A DNA stretch of 63,958 nucleotides from a virus, in IMG/VR virus record IMGVR_UViG_3300027793_000089, positions 1 to 63,958 of that record; one strand, written 5' to 3'. The position numbers were made by a program, and so were the translations under genes. This document shows positions 42,510-50,941 of the stretch, piece after piece. Positions within the stretch are counted from its first letter, which is position 1. Every line of letters begins with the position of its first letter. The notes beneath the pieces were generated by a model that saw nothing but the letters and a program-made list of their open reading frames with translations, ran no database searches and was not told the DNA's origin.

Positions 42510-44771
42510 ATGTCGAACGTCCTAGACAACACAAAGTCAACCCTAGGCAAGCTCCTAGCGGCAGAAAATATTCGCATCGAGCATCGGCAGGTTCGAGGCC
42601 CCAGCTTCGATGTTAAGAACCGAGTTCTGGTTCTCCCCATCTGGAAGGAAATTGACGCTGACCTGTATGACCTCATGATTGGTCATGAGGTTGGTCATGC
42701 TCTCTACACACCTACCGATGGTTGGATGGATCGGGTACAGGAGCACGGAAAGAATTTCAAGGGTATTCTTAATGTTGTTGAGGATGCTCGTATTGAAAAG
42801 CTCATGAAGCGTAAGTTTCCGGGTCTGCGGAAGCCCATGTATAATGGATACACCCAGCTTGTGGAGCGCGGGTTCTTCGGTGTCGGTCTGGATGATATGA
42901 AGCATCTCCCGTTTGCTGACCGTGTGAACGTGCATTTCAAGCTCGGTCCTCGCGCAGGTATTACATTTACGGATGCTGAGCAAAATCTTGTTTCTCGTAT
43001 TGAGAATGCCGAGACATGGGATGAGGTGATGTCCTTGTCTGAGGAGCTGTTTGCGGCAGCGGATGGGGAGTTCAATGATATTTCCGATGACATTTTCGAC
43101 AACCTCGATGCTCTGTCTGACGCCATTGACAACATGGATGAAGGCGGCGAGGGCGAGGGCACGGGCGAAGGGTATGGTGAATATTCCAGCGATACTCCAG
43201 GTAGTGGCAAGACGCTGCAGGATGTTATAGACCAGCTTCGCGCCGCAGGTAAGGATAATGCTGCCGACAAGCTGGAACGCATGTCCAAGAGCAATGCCTA
43301 TCGTAGGATGATGACGGAATGGGCTGAGAATCAGGAAATGGGATCCATCACTGACGAGGCTCTTGAGGCTAATCAGGAAAAGCTCATTGATGAGGATGCC
43401 TATCCTAATACATATATTTTCTGGCCTGAATTGAATCACAAGGATTATGTAATCCCTGCCCGTGTGGTGCATCAGCAGATGCGGTCTGAATACAAGCCGG
43501 AATATTTGGCGAAGGAGAATGACCTATACAACACCTTCATGAGCACCAATCGTAATTACATTAAGTATTTGGTTAAGGAGTTTGAGCTAAAGCGAAATGC
43601 CAAGCAGTTCGCCAAGGCGCGTGTTAGCAAGACGGGTAAGCTGAACACGGAAAAACTTTGGCGCTATCAGATTTCAGAGGATCTGTTCCTACAGTCAACC
43701 GAAATTCCCAATGGGAAGAATCATGGAATGCTTATGGTTATTGATTTGTCAAGTTCCATGACTGAAAACATGGCAGGTACCATTGAGCAAATCATTAATC
43801 TTTCCATGTTTTGCCGAAAGGTGAATATCCCCTTCGATGTGTATGGGTTCATTGACACCTCAGCTGAAAAGGATTTCATGTTGTCGGGTATTACACGCTC
43901 TGAGAGCAAGCATCCAATTTTCGGTACGATGTATCGCACATGTCCTAACGACAATCGTGACCGATCCATTCAAATTAACAATGTTGATTTTCGCTTGAAG
44001 CAGTTGCTCCATTATAACATGGGTGCTGCAGAATTTAACGTGTCGGTGAAAAATCTTCTTCTCTTGGCTAACGCCTATAAGCGTTCGGCAAACTATTACT
44101 ATTATTCTTCAAGCTCCCACCATGTCCCCCCTTCGATGCATTTGGGTGGGACTCCATTGAACGACGCTGTTTTGGTTCTTCGCTCGCTTGCTGAGGAATT
44201 CAAGAAAAACACCCGTGTGGAAATTCTAAACACGGTACTGCTTACTGACGGTGAAGCATCATATGGATTGGCGTTCAAGGATGGTGAGCAGATGGGTAAC
44301 GCCGGTGGAATGTACCGGGGTCGGATTGTGATTGAGGATCGCAAGACAAAGAAGCAGGTCATGGTGTCGAAGTGTGGTAACATCACGTTGGCACTTCTTG
44401 AAATGTATCGGCAGCATACAGGTTCGCGGGTGGTGGGTTTCTATCTGATGTCAGGTCGCAACTATCGCAGTCAGGTGATGGGAACCTTGACGCGAAATAA
44501 TCCTGAATTCAATCAGGAAGTGTTCGATAAGCAGTATGCCGATGAATTCGCAAAGTACAAGTATTTCGGTATGAAGCTCGCCGGGTATGATGTATACTAC
44601 ATGGTGCCAGGTGATGAACTAGAAGTTGAAGATGTGGATATGGATACAGTCCTCAAGAGCTACAAGGATGGCTCAAAGAAGGGGTCTCTGCTCAAGGCAT
44701 TTAAGAAAATGCAAAATACGAAAATGATTTCGCGTGTATTCTTAAATAGGTTCATTGAACAGATGGCGTAA
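42510..44771 (+). CDS. cobT: CobT-like VWA protein with N-terminal HEVGH metallopeptidase-like motif
   Basis: 753 residues. The N-terminus has IGHEVGHALYTP with H59-E60-x2-H63, a zinc-protease-type motif. An acidic Gly/Glu-rich linker (about 211-228) follows, then a C-terminal von Willebrand A domain whose MIDAS is VIDLSSSMT (D412, S414, S416). Together with the AAA+ protein downstream it forms a MoxR/CobS-VWA pair of the kind annotated cobS/cobT in marine T4-like phages; cobalt chelation by the phage pair is not proven. Codon usage (Glu GAG, Lys AAG) and GC are clearly higher than in neighbours. Confidence 0.72.
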   Translation: MSNVLDNTKSTLGKLLAAENIRIEHRQVRGPSFDVKNRVLVLPIWKEIDADLYDLMIGHEVGHALYTPTDGWMDRVQEHGKNFKGILNVVEDARIEKLMKRKFPGLRKPMYNGYTQLVERGFFGVGLDDMKHLPFADRVNVHFKLGPRAGITFTDAEQNLVSRIENAETWDEVMSLSEELFAAADGEFNDISDDIFDNLDALSDAIDNMDEGGEGEGTGEGYGEYSSDTPGSGKTLQDVIDQLRAAGKDNAADKLERMSKSNAYRRMMTEWAENQEMGSITDEALEANQEKLIDEDAYPNTYIFWPELNHKDYVIPARVVHQQMRSEYKPEYLAKENDLYNTFMSTNRNYIKYLVKEFELKRNAKQFAKARVSKTGKLNTEKLWRYQISEDLFLQSTEIPNGKNHGMLMVIDLSSSMTENMAGTIEQIINLSMFCRKVNIPFDVYGFIDTSAEKDFMLSGITRSESKHPIFGTMYRTCPNDNRDRSIQINNVDFRLKQLLHYNMGAAEFNVSVKNLLLLANAYKRSANYYYYSSSSHHVPPSMHLGGTPLNDAVLVLRSLAEEFKKNTRVEILNTVLLTDGEASYGLAFKDGEQMGNAGGMYRGRIVIEDRKTKKQVMVSKCGNITLALLEMYRQHTGSRVVGFYLMSGRNYRSQVMGTLTRNNPEFNQEVFDKQYADEFAKYKYFGMKLAGYDVYYMVPGDELEVEDVDMDTVLKSYKDGSKKGSLLKAFKKMQNTKMISRVFLNRFIEQMA

Positions 44772-44778
44772 TACTGTG

Positions 44779-44823
44779 AAGCCCTACGTAAGTTGTTGAA
44801 AAATAAGCACTTACGTAGGGCTT
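44779..44823 (+). terminator. 15-bp hairpin abutting cobS promoter (shared element, copy 2)
   Basis: AAGCCCTACGTAAGT (44779-44793) / ACTTACGTAGGGCTT (44809-44823), perfect 15-base stem with 15-base loop TGTTGAAAAATAAGC. Its 3' arm runs into the TTGACA box. Confidence 0.78.
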
Positions 44824-44850
44824 GACAGACGAGAGAAATGGTGTTATATT
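44822..44850 (+). promoter_or_regulatory. Sigma70-like promoter of cobS
   Basis: TTGACA (44822-44827), 17-base spacer, TATATT (44845-44850); cobS ATG 44903 lies 52 bases downstream with RBS aggag at 44893-44897. Confidence 0.8.
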
Positions 44851-44902
44851 TATAGTATAATCTGAGATGTACACTTCATCATTCAAGCACACAGGAGTAA
44901 AC

Positions 44903-46033
44903 ATGACCCGACTCATTGATGCCCTTCGCGCTACTGGTAAGACCGAGTTTTCTCGTCCTGATGTTCTCACGGTCGCCCGTGAGGTGGGTGAAAGTCCCAA
45001 TGTGTTTTTGAATGACCCAGCATACAAGGTTCGGCGCGGCGTCTATGCCATCACGCCTACAAGCACTTCAAATTATACGCCTATTCAGGCAGAGGCACCT
45101 ATTGTGAGTAATGCATCTACAATGTATCTATCGCAGCCGAAGCTCAAGATTGAGGTGGACAACCTTGTACCAAACAAGGATAGCACCTATGTACCTTTCG
45201 GGTTTCATAAGGATCTCATGACCATCCTCGCCTCCAAGCAATTCTATCCCGTGTTCATTACAGGATTGTCTGGTAATGGTAAGACCACCATGGTGGAGCA
45301 GGTGTGTGCCGCATTGAAGCGTGAGTGTATCCGTGTCAACGTCACCATTGAAACTGACGAGGATGACCTCATTGGAGGCAATACTCTTGTGGATGGCAAC
45401 GTGGTGTATCGTGAAGGTCCCGTGACCATTGGGATGAAGCGCGGCGCTGTGGTCATTCTGGACGAGAGCGACCGCGGCAGTAACAAGCTGATGTGCCTAC
45501 AGGCAATCCTTGAAGGAAAGCCGTATTTCAATAAAAAGACGGGCGAGATTATTCACCCTGCCCCAGGTTTCAATATCGTGGCAACGGGTAACACCAAGGG
45601 TCAGGGTTCTGACGATGGTAAGTACATGTCCGCACAGATTCTGGACGATGCACTCCTCGAGCGTTTCGCTGTGACCATCGAACAGGAGTATCCTAACTCC
45701 CGGGTGGAGAAGAAGATTATCATGAAGAAGATGGAGCGTGTGGAAAAGGTGGATGAGGATTTTGCCGACAAGCTGGTGGCATGGGCAGAAATCATTCGTA
45801 AGACGTTCATGGAGGGTGCTGTGGATGAACTCATCTCCACGCGGCGTCTGGAGCATATCGTGAACGCCTACGCTATGTTTGGTGACCGTCTCAAGGCAAT
45901 CAATCTCTGTATTGCTCGATTCAATTCTGAGACCAAGGCGAGCTTTCTCGACCTCTATACAAAGGTGGATGCAGGTGTCACGATGACCCCAGCCGAACAG
46001 GCTGAGGGGTATCCCGATGACATTCCCTTCTAA
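44903..46033 (+). CDS. cobS: CobS/MoxR-like AAA+ ATPase
   Basis: 376 residues from ATG 44903, chosen for its aggag RBS; an upstream in-frame ATG at 44867 lies close to the predicted start site. Residues 1-50 look like a small winged-helix domain. Walker A GLSGNGKT at 121-128; Walker B VVILDE at 183-188; NTKGQG sensor loop; LLERF and a C-terminal lid. This is the MoxR/CobS group that works with VWA proteins in metal insertion or remodelling. The gene shares the GC-rich codon style of the CobT-like gene. Confidence 0.85.
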   Translation: MTRLIDALRATGKTEFSRPDVLTVAREVGESPNVFLNDPAYKVRRGVYAITPTSTSNYTPIQAEAPIVSNASTMYLSQPKLKIEVDNLVPNKDSTYVPFGFHKDLMTILASKQFYPVFITGLSGNGKTTMVEQVCAALKRECIRVNVTIETDEDDLIGGNTLVDGNVVYREGPVTIGMKRGAVVILDESDRGSNKLMCLQAILEGKPYFNKKTGEIIHPAPGFNIVATGNTKGQGSDDGKYMSAQILDDALLERFAVTIEQEYPNSRVEKKIIMKKMERVEKVDEDFADKLVAWAEIIRKTFMEGAVDELISTRRLEHIVNAYAMFGDRLKAINLCIARFNSETKASFLDLYTKVDAGVTMTPAEQAEGYPDDIPF

Positions 46034-46043
46034 TAGGTGATAT

Positions 46044-46655
46044 ATGGAAAACCCAATGGTGAATTATTCTAAAATCATCGCTGAAACAAATAGTAAAATG
46101 TATAATGTTCGGGATGAATATAAGAATAATAGTGTTGAAGAAAACATTGCCATTTGCAATAAGGAACACTTGAAGTTCTCGGTGGGGTGTATTAACATTA
46201 CAGGAGAACTCAACATTGGGATGATGATTCGGTCAGCGTGTCTATTGGGTGCAGAGAATTTCTATATCTTTGGGCGTAATAAGTTTGACAGACGCAGCAC
46301 AGTTGGTGCTGAGAATTATATTAACATCGTTCAATATAGTTATGACGACCCGATACACGCCGACGCCGAAATCAATGAACGATTGGAATATATGTTGAAG
46401 TGGAACACTGTGGTGTTGTGTGAACAGGGCGGCGATGAAATTGGATCACGAAAAATGGCGTTGAAATATTCGGAAGAAATAATAAATCCGTTGTTCGTAT
46501 TCGGTTCAGAGAGTCATGGTATTCCTCCGCTAATAACTACTAATGAACACTTTTATAAAGTGAGTATTCCTCAACGTGGAGTCCTTCGTTCGTTTAACGT
46601 GAGTGCTGCCATGAATATCATTGTGTGGGATTACATCAAGGAGATGCATCTATGA
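46044..46655 (+). CDS. SpoU-family RNA 2'-O-methyltransferase
   Basis: 203 residues. The three SpoU motifs are intact: NIGMMIRSA (57-65), VFGSESHGIP (152-161) and IPQRGVLRSFNVSAAMNI (about 174-191), which form the trefoil-knot SAM site. The target is likely a tRNA or rRNA ribose. It overlaps the next small gene (ATGA). Confidence 0.87.
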   Translation: MENPMVNYSKIIAETNSKMYNVRDEYKNNSVEENIAICNKEHLKFSVGCINITGELNIGMMIRSACLLGAENFYIFGRNKFDRRSTVGAENYINIVQYSYDDPIHADAEINERLEYMLKWNTVVLCEQGGDEIGSRKMALKYSEEIINPLFVFGSESHGIPPLITTNEHFYKVSIPQRGVLRSFNVSAAMNIIVWDYIKEMHL

Positions 46656-46807
46656 TTACCGCTATCAAATTCTGGATTGCAAAAGTCCTGGCTGACATGA
46701 TTATGTTCGTGGCAATTTTTGGTGTGCTTTTTCTATTTTATGCTATTATGATGGCGTGGGTTAAATGGGACGTTTATCGGATACGGAAAACTTTGAAGAA
46801 ACTATGA
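46652..46807 (+). CDS. Single-TM membrane protein
   Basis: 51 residues from ATG 46652, with RBS aaggagatg in the upstream coding end. One hydrophobic segment (ADMIMFVAIFGVLFLFY) is followed by a basic end (RIRKTLKKL). Probably an inner-membrane peptide; no family recognised. Confidence 0.6.
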   Translation: MITAIKFWIAKVLADMIMFVAIFGVLFLFYAIMMAWVKWDVYRIRKTLKKL

Positions 46808-47076
46808 AATTGACAAAACTTAAAGAAGCGGGTGTACTATTTTTAATTCAGCTCTTGAATTATTCCATATGGTGTATTAACTTTCGTGCAGTTGCCGATA
46901 CACATTATCATACCGCAGCAGCCAGTGATTTTATGCTCGCGTCTATACAATTTTTTGTGATTCGAAAAATTGCTCAGGGTCAAGATAAGTGGCATCAATG
47001 GTTAGGATATGCCTTGGGTAGTGTGGGTGGTAGTTACTTAGGTATTTGGATTTCTGCAACATTCTTTAATGGTTAA
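46804..47076 (+). CDS. Small membrane protein, two TM segments
   Basis: 90 residues from ATG 46804 (overlap with the previous stop); an upstream in-frame GTG or other start at 46765 is possible. Hydrophobic helix near residues 9-27, one near 40-50 (weaker) and one near 66-86 (LGYALGSVGGSYLGIWISA). A Gly-rich TM of this sort is compatible with holin-type or membrane-associated proteins, but no lysis gene is adjacent. Confidence 0.55.
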   Translation: MKLTKLKEAGVLFLIQLLNYSIWCINFRAVADTHYHTAAASDFMLASIQFFVIRKIAQGQDKWHQWLGYALGSVGGSYLGIWISATFFNG

Positions 47077-47077
47077 T

Positions 47078-47245
47078 ATGAACTTGACAAAGGACGAACT
47101 ACTTGTTATGTTAAAGAAGGCCTATTTACGAGGCATTTGGGAACATACAAACCAAAAAGTAATATCGCGTATTAATATGAAGGATCCACACCGGATGTTA
47201 AATATTCCGGATTCTGTTGTTGAAGATTTAATTGAGGAGAAATAA
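47078..47245 (+). CDS. Short unassigned open frame
   Basis: 55 residues (MNLTKDELLVMLKKAYLRG start), mostly helical and basic. It begins 2 bases after the preceding stop. No SD is visible before it. It overlaps a strong TTGACA promoter, so some of its sequence conservation could be regulatory; translation is uncertain. Confidence 0.4.
   Translation: MNLTKDELLVMLKKAYLRGIWEHTNQKVISRINMKDPHRMLNIPDSVVEDLIEEK
47084..47112 (+). promoter_or_regulatory. Sigma70-like promoter inside the short frame
   Basis: TTGACA (47084-47089), 17-base spacer, TATGTT (47107-47112). The first good downstream start is 47248 (RBS gaggag), so this may drive the clamp/clamp-loader operon. Confidence 0.6.
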
Positions 47246-47247
47246 TT

Positions 47248-47610
47248 ATGGCTAAGGCAGCATCACCGAGGTATCCCACGTTTGTTGTGTATGAAGGATA
47301 TGACAGGGCTCTTGCTCTAGAGTCAGTGGGAAAGGGTTGGGCATCACTCATCAATGAAGTATTTGATTTCATTGAACAGCAAAAGATTACGAACATTCGT
47401 ATCATCCAAGTGAAGGAGAAGTGGGGCGGACTTCGCATCTACACCGACCTGATTCATGATGTTTTGGATGAAAAAATTCGTGACGCTGAACGGCGTAGCT
47501 TTACAATTTGTGAAGTCTCAGGTGCACCGGGCAAGCTCCGTAACTGCAATGGATGGTATCGCACGTTGTCTGATGCTGAAGGTGGACAATATCCTGTGGT
47601 ACAGGCATAA
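47248..47610 (+). CDS. Uncharacterised phage protein with degenerate Cys motif
   Basis: 120 residues. It follows the widespread phage pattern IIQVKEKWGGLRIYT then AERRSFTICEVSGAPG then NGWYRTL. In relatives I recall the C-x2-C pair as a metal site; here the second Cys is replaced by Ser in CEVS, so the metal site looks lost. Overlaps the next gene by one base. Unknown function. Confidence 0.55.
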   Translation: MAKAASPRYPTFVVYEGYDRALALESVGKGWASLINEVFDFIEQQKITNIRIIQVKEKWGGLRIYTDLIHDVLDEKIRDAERRSFTICEVSGAPGKLRNCNGWYRTLSDAEGGQYPVVQA

Positions 47611-47942
47611 TGCAGACAACCATTCCCGCTACAAAAATATCAGGAACGGTGAAGATGCTCAATTATCGCTATTCTGAGGATAGAATCCTTCAGGAAATTC
47701 AGGCGTACATTAATAAGACCTATACCCAACATTATTCACGAAACAAGTTTCAAGCATCTGAATTCATTTTTGATAATGGTCACGGTGTTGGGTTTACTGT
47801 AGGTAACATCATGAAGTATGCTCAACGATATGGAAAAAAGAATGGACATAATCGTGATGACATCTTGAAAATCATTCACTACGCTATTATGTTACTATAC
47901 GTACATGACACTTACATTGAGGAGAAACAACATGAAGATTAG
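47610..47942 (+). CDS. DUF3310-like protein
   Basis: 110 residues. The segment GFTVGNIMKYAQRYGKKNG followed by NRDDILKIIHYAIML matches the DUF3310-type core of phage nucleotide-metabolism-associated proteins. Function unknown. It overlaps gene 45 by 11 bases. Confidence 0.6.
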   Translation: MQTTIPATKISGTVKMLNYRYSEDRILQEIQAYINKTYTQHYSRNKFQASEFIFDNGHGVGFTVGNIMKYAQRYGKKNGHNRDDILKIIHYAIMLLYVHDTYIEEKQHED

Positions 47943-48612
47943 TTCCAAGACGGTATCACTGCTACAGAGTTTCGCACAGATTAGTCCTAACCTTCTAGTG
48001 AAGGCGGGTAATAAGTTGGCAACTCGTAATGCAGTAAATAGTATTCAGGCACGGGCTGTTGTCGAGGAAACGTTTCCTCAGCAGTTCGCTATTTACGATT
48101 TGACACAGCTTCTAACACTTCTTTCAATGTCACAGACACCAGACATTGAGTTTCATGAGAAGCATCTGGTCATTCAACATGGTGATGGGCGTAATCATTC
48201 ATTCAAGTTTGCAGATGAGAGTCTTGTAGCAGCTCCGTCTGATAATCCTCCGCAGCTTGAACACTTGTACTCCTTTAAGCTCACGGCATCTGACATTAAC
48301 ATGATTGTCAAGACGGCTTCGGTTGTATCTGCCACAATGATGAACATCGTATCAAAGAATGGTAAGGTGACATTGTTTGTGAATGATCCGAAGAATTCTA
48401 CATCACATTCATTCACGCAACCTTTGGGTGACAGTGATGTGTCGTTTGATGTCAAGATGGCAATTGATACATTCAAGATTGTTCCTGGTGAGTATAAGGT
48501 GCATGTATCACACGCCATCGCCAAGGCAGGTAAGGTATTGGTATTTTTCTTTGAATCTACAACTTCTGAACTAACATATTTGATTGCAGCCGACACTACA
48601 TCAAAGGTGTAA
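47932..48612 (+). CDS. gp45: Sliding clamp gp45
   Basis: 226 residues (T4 228). Start ATG 47932 has RBS gaggag. MKISSKTVSLLQSFAQISPN is the hallmark N-terminus, and the order clamp-44-62-regA is that of T4. It tethers polymerase and activates late transcription with gp55. Confidence 0.93.
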   Translation: MKISSKTVSLLQSFAQISPNLLVKAGNKLATRNAVNSIQARAVVEETFPQQFAIYDLTQLLTLLSMSQTPDIEFHEKHLVIQHGDGRNHSFKFADESLVAAPSDNPPQLEHLYSFKLTASDINMIVKTASVVSATMMNIVSKNGKVTLFVNDPKNSTSHSFTQPLGDSDVSFDVKMAIDTFKIVPGEYKVHVSHAIAKAGKVLVFFFESTTSELTYLIAADTTSKV

Positions 48613-48618
48613 TATATT

Positions 48619-49560
48619 ATGGAAGCAAATCGTGAGCAGTTTCTTTGGGTTGAAAAGTATCGTCCGCGGAAAATTTCTGATTGTATTCTTCCGCAGACAT
48701 TGAAGAACACGTTCCAAGAGTTTGTGGATAAGGATAATATTCCTAACATGCTCTTGGCGGGTACAGCAGGGACAGGTAAGACCACGATAGCCCGGGCTCT
48801 GTGTGAAGAATTAGGATGTGAGTATATTATTATCAACGGATCTGAGGAATCAGGTATTGATGTACTCAGAACCAAGATTAAAGATTTTGCCAGTACAGTT
48901 TCTTTGGCTGGTAAAACAAAGGTCGTGATTCTTGATGAGGCAGATTATTTAAATCCTAATTCCACACAACCCGCACTTCGTGGTTTCATTGAGGAGTTTA
49001 GTAAGAATTGTCGGTTCATTTTCACTTGTAATTACAAAAATAGAATTATTCCTCCACTACACAGTAGAACCACCGTGGTGGATTTCAAACTCTCAAAGGA
49101 TGATAAGCCTGCCATGGCGGCGAAATTCTTTAAGAGAGTATCAGACATCTTGAAGGAAGAACAAGTCACGTTTGATCCGAAAGCTGTTGCTGAGGTGTTA
49201 AATAAGCACTTCCCTGATTATCGGCGTGTATTAAATGAGTTGCAACGATATGCCTCATCGGGTAATATTGATGCAGGTATTCTCACGAACATCAGTGATG
49301 CAAACATGAAGGAACTTCTCACGGCTCTCCGTGAAAAGGATTTCAAGAAGATGCGCGGTTGGGTTGTGAACAACATGGACAACGATCCGAACATGCTCTT
49401 TCGAAAGTTGTATGATACGTTACTCACTGAGGTGGTTCAAGTTCCTCAGTTGGTATTGCTATTGGCTGATTATCAATACAAGGCGGCGTTCGTTGCCGAT
49501 GCTGAAATTAATCTAGTAGCATGTCTGACAGAAATCATGGCAGCATGTGAGATGAAGTAA
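48619..49560 (+). CDS. gp44: Clamp loader subunit gp44
   Basis: 313 residues (T4 319). WVEKYRPRKISDCIL, Walker A GTAGTGKT at 48-55, ILDEADYL Walker B near 105-112. AAA+ ATPase that opens the gp45 clamp with gp62. Confidence 0.95.
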   Translation: MEANREQFLWVEKYRPRKISDCILPQTLKNTFQEFVDKDNIPNMLLAGTAGTGKTTIARALCEELGCEYIIINGSEESGIDVLRTKIKDFASTVSLAGKTKVVILDEADYLNPNSTQPALRGFIEEFSKNCRFIFTCNYKNRIIPPLHSRTTVVDFKLSKDDKPAMAAKFFKRVSDILKEEQVTFDPKAVAEVLNKHFPDYRRVLNELQRYASSGNIDAGILTNISDANMKELLTALREKDFKKMRGWVVNNMDNDPNMLFRKLYDTLLTEVVQVPQLVLLLADYQYKAAFVADAEINLVACLTEIMAACEMK

Positions 49561-49572
49561 TAGGAGAATACT

Positions 49573-50064
49573 ATGAATCTTATTCCCAGTTCTTATTCGA
49601 CATTTGTGACTGACCATGAAAAAGGACAAATCACACAACTAATGGCTAAGACATATTTCATTTATCGAGGTTGGGAGACATCAACTCCTGAGAATCCATC
49701 CTCTCCATATGATTTATTGATTCGTCATCCCCGAACAGGAAAGTCTTTACTGGTACAAGTAAAGTCATTAACTAGTAAAAATAGAAGTGTTGAAACATAT
49801 GCTAAAGGAAATGGTAGGGACAAGGGCTCAAAAAGAAAAAAGACAGATTATGCCAAATGTGGTATTGATTTTCTTCTTGGGGTTGATGTTGACACTTCAA
49901 ATGTCTATCTGTATCCGTTAGATTTCTATCGGGGAAAGAGTACTATCAATGTAGATAAAAATCCTTCGTTTGATGTTGAATTCATCACAGAACGAGGATA
50001 TAGAAACTTTAAGATGCACGAAGAAATTTCCACATTAGACCTACTGGCACATGATAAATCTTGA
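49573..50064 (+). CDS. Putative PD-(D/E)XK nuclease
   Basis: 163 residues. KGQITQLMAKTYFIYRGWE is followed by SPYDLLIRHPRTGKSLLVQV with D47 and Q62-V-K64, i.e. the D-x(n)-QVK core of the PD-(D/E)XK fold (in many members E-x-K; Q is an accepted variant). A basic GRDKGSKRKK loop follows. It is inserted between gene 44 and gene 62, which are adjacent in T4. Could be a Holliday-junction or repair-type nuclease. Confidence 0.62.
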   Translation: MNLIPSSYSTFVTDHEKGQITQLMAKTYFIYRGWETSTPENPSSPYDLLIRHPRTGKSLLVQVKSLTSKNRSVETYAKGNGRDKGSKRKKTDYAKCGIDFLLGVDVDTSNVYLYPLDFYRGKSTINVDKNPSFDVEFITERGYRNFKMHEEISTLDLLAHDKS

Positions 50065-50500
50065 TGGCGAAGAAATCGTAGAAGAAAAAATTGAGGAATA
50101 TAAAACTCCGAAAATTAGTCCTTTCGATTTTGTGAATGCCATTCATTACTCTAAGGATGCACTCATTGTGGATGAGTGGAGTGAGAAGCAGTATAATCCC
50201 TATCTTGTAAACAAGAGTTTAAGTTTCGGGGCAGACACAGTAATTGCTGCCAATGAAATGAATAGTCGTCCCCATCTGGAGAAACGCCTCCAGTTTGATT
50301 TTCTTATAAATATAGTGAGACCTCGAAAGAGATTCAACAAGTGGTTGAAGGCTGAAAAAGTCGAAGATATTGATGTGGTTAAACAGTATTATAAATACAA
50401 TACTGAGAAAGCATTTCAGGCTCTTGCTCTTTTAACGCCAGAACAAATTCTCACAATTAAAGAAAAATTGAACACAGGTGGATTGACAAATGGCGCATGA
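50051..50500 (+). CDS. gp62: Clamp loader subunit gp62
   Basis: 149 residues (T4 187). Family segments: SPFDFVNAIHYSKDALI, NPYLVNKSLSFGADT, FDFLINIVRPRKRFNKWLK. The short C-terminus is typical of marine relatives. It overlaps both neighbours. Two TATAAATA strings inside (50305, 50390) are coding coincidences in my view. Confidence 0.88.
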   Translation: MINLDGEEIVEEKIEEYKTPKISPFDFVNAIHYSKDALIVDEWSEKQYNPYLVNKSLSFGADTVIAANEMNSRPHLEKRLQFDFLINIVRPRKRFNKWLKAEKVEDIDVVKQYYKYNTEKAFQALALLTPEQILTIKEKLNTGGLTNGA

Positions 50501-50909
50501 TTTAATAAATATACCCGCAATTCCTGGGTATGAACCATTAGAAGTTAAATTGGTGAATCCGGATGACTTCTTGAAGGTTCGTGAAACATTAACACGTATT
50601 GGTGTTGCCTCACGAAAGGATCAAACACTATACCAAAGCTGTCACATCTTACATAAGCAAGGCAGATATTTCATTGTTCACTTTAAGGAACTTTTTGCCC
50701 TTGACGGTAAGCATGCTGATTTATCAGATAACGATTTACACAGACGTAATACAGTTGCTCATCTTCTTGAAGATTGGGGATTGGTTGACATTGTGAACCC
50801 AGACCTATGTGAAGATACCGCACCGTTATCACAAATCAAAGTACTTGCATTTGGTGAAAAGAACAATTGGAATTTAGTAGCAAAATATAATATTGGAAAA
50901 AAGAAATAA
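50490..50909 (+). CDS. regA: RegA translational repressor
   Basis: 139 residues (T4 122), with 15 extra N-terminal residues. KLVNPDDFLKVRETLTRIGV and LYQSCHILHKQGRYFIVHFK are diagnostic. RegA represses early mRNAs by binding their start regions. It follows gene 62 as in T4. Confidence 0.93.
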   Translation: MAHDLINIPAIPGYEPLEVKLVNPDDFLKVRETLTRIGVASRKDQTLYQSCHILHKQGRYFIVHFKELFALDGKHADLSDNDLHRRNTVAHLLEDWGLVDIVNPDLCEDTAPLSQIKVLAFGEKNNWNLVAKYNIGKKK

Positions 50910-50912
50910 GAC

Positions 50913-50941
50913 TTGACTGTAGGGGTGTTAGGAGTTAACTT
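50913..50941 (+). promoter_or_regulatory. Possible sigma70-like promoter of hsp20
   Basis: TTGACT (50913-50918), 17-base spacer, TAACTT (50936-50941). Weaker than the others. ATG 50996 follows a very strong AAAGGAGG RBS. Confidence 0.5.

Noticed and set aside
42555-43472. A 305-codon open frame on the - strand
   Set aside because: Antisense shadow of the GC-rich cobT-like gene; composition is that of a reversed coding region.
46804-47076. Holin for the endolysin
   Set aside because: TM segments fit, but it lies 15 kb from the endolysin within replication genes; not enough to call.
50305-50397. Two TATAAATA strings inside gene 62
   Set aside because: They fall in coding sequence with no gene start at the expected distance; treated as chance.
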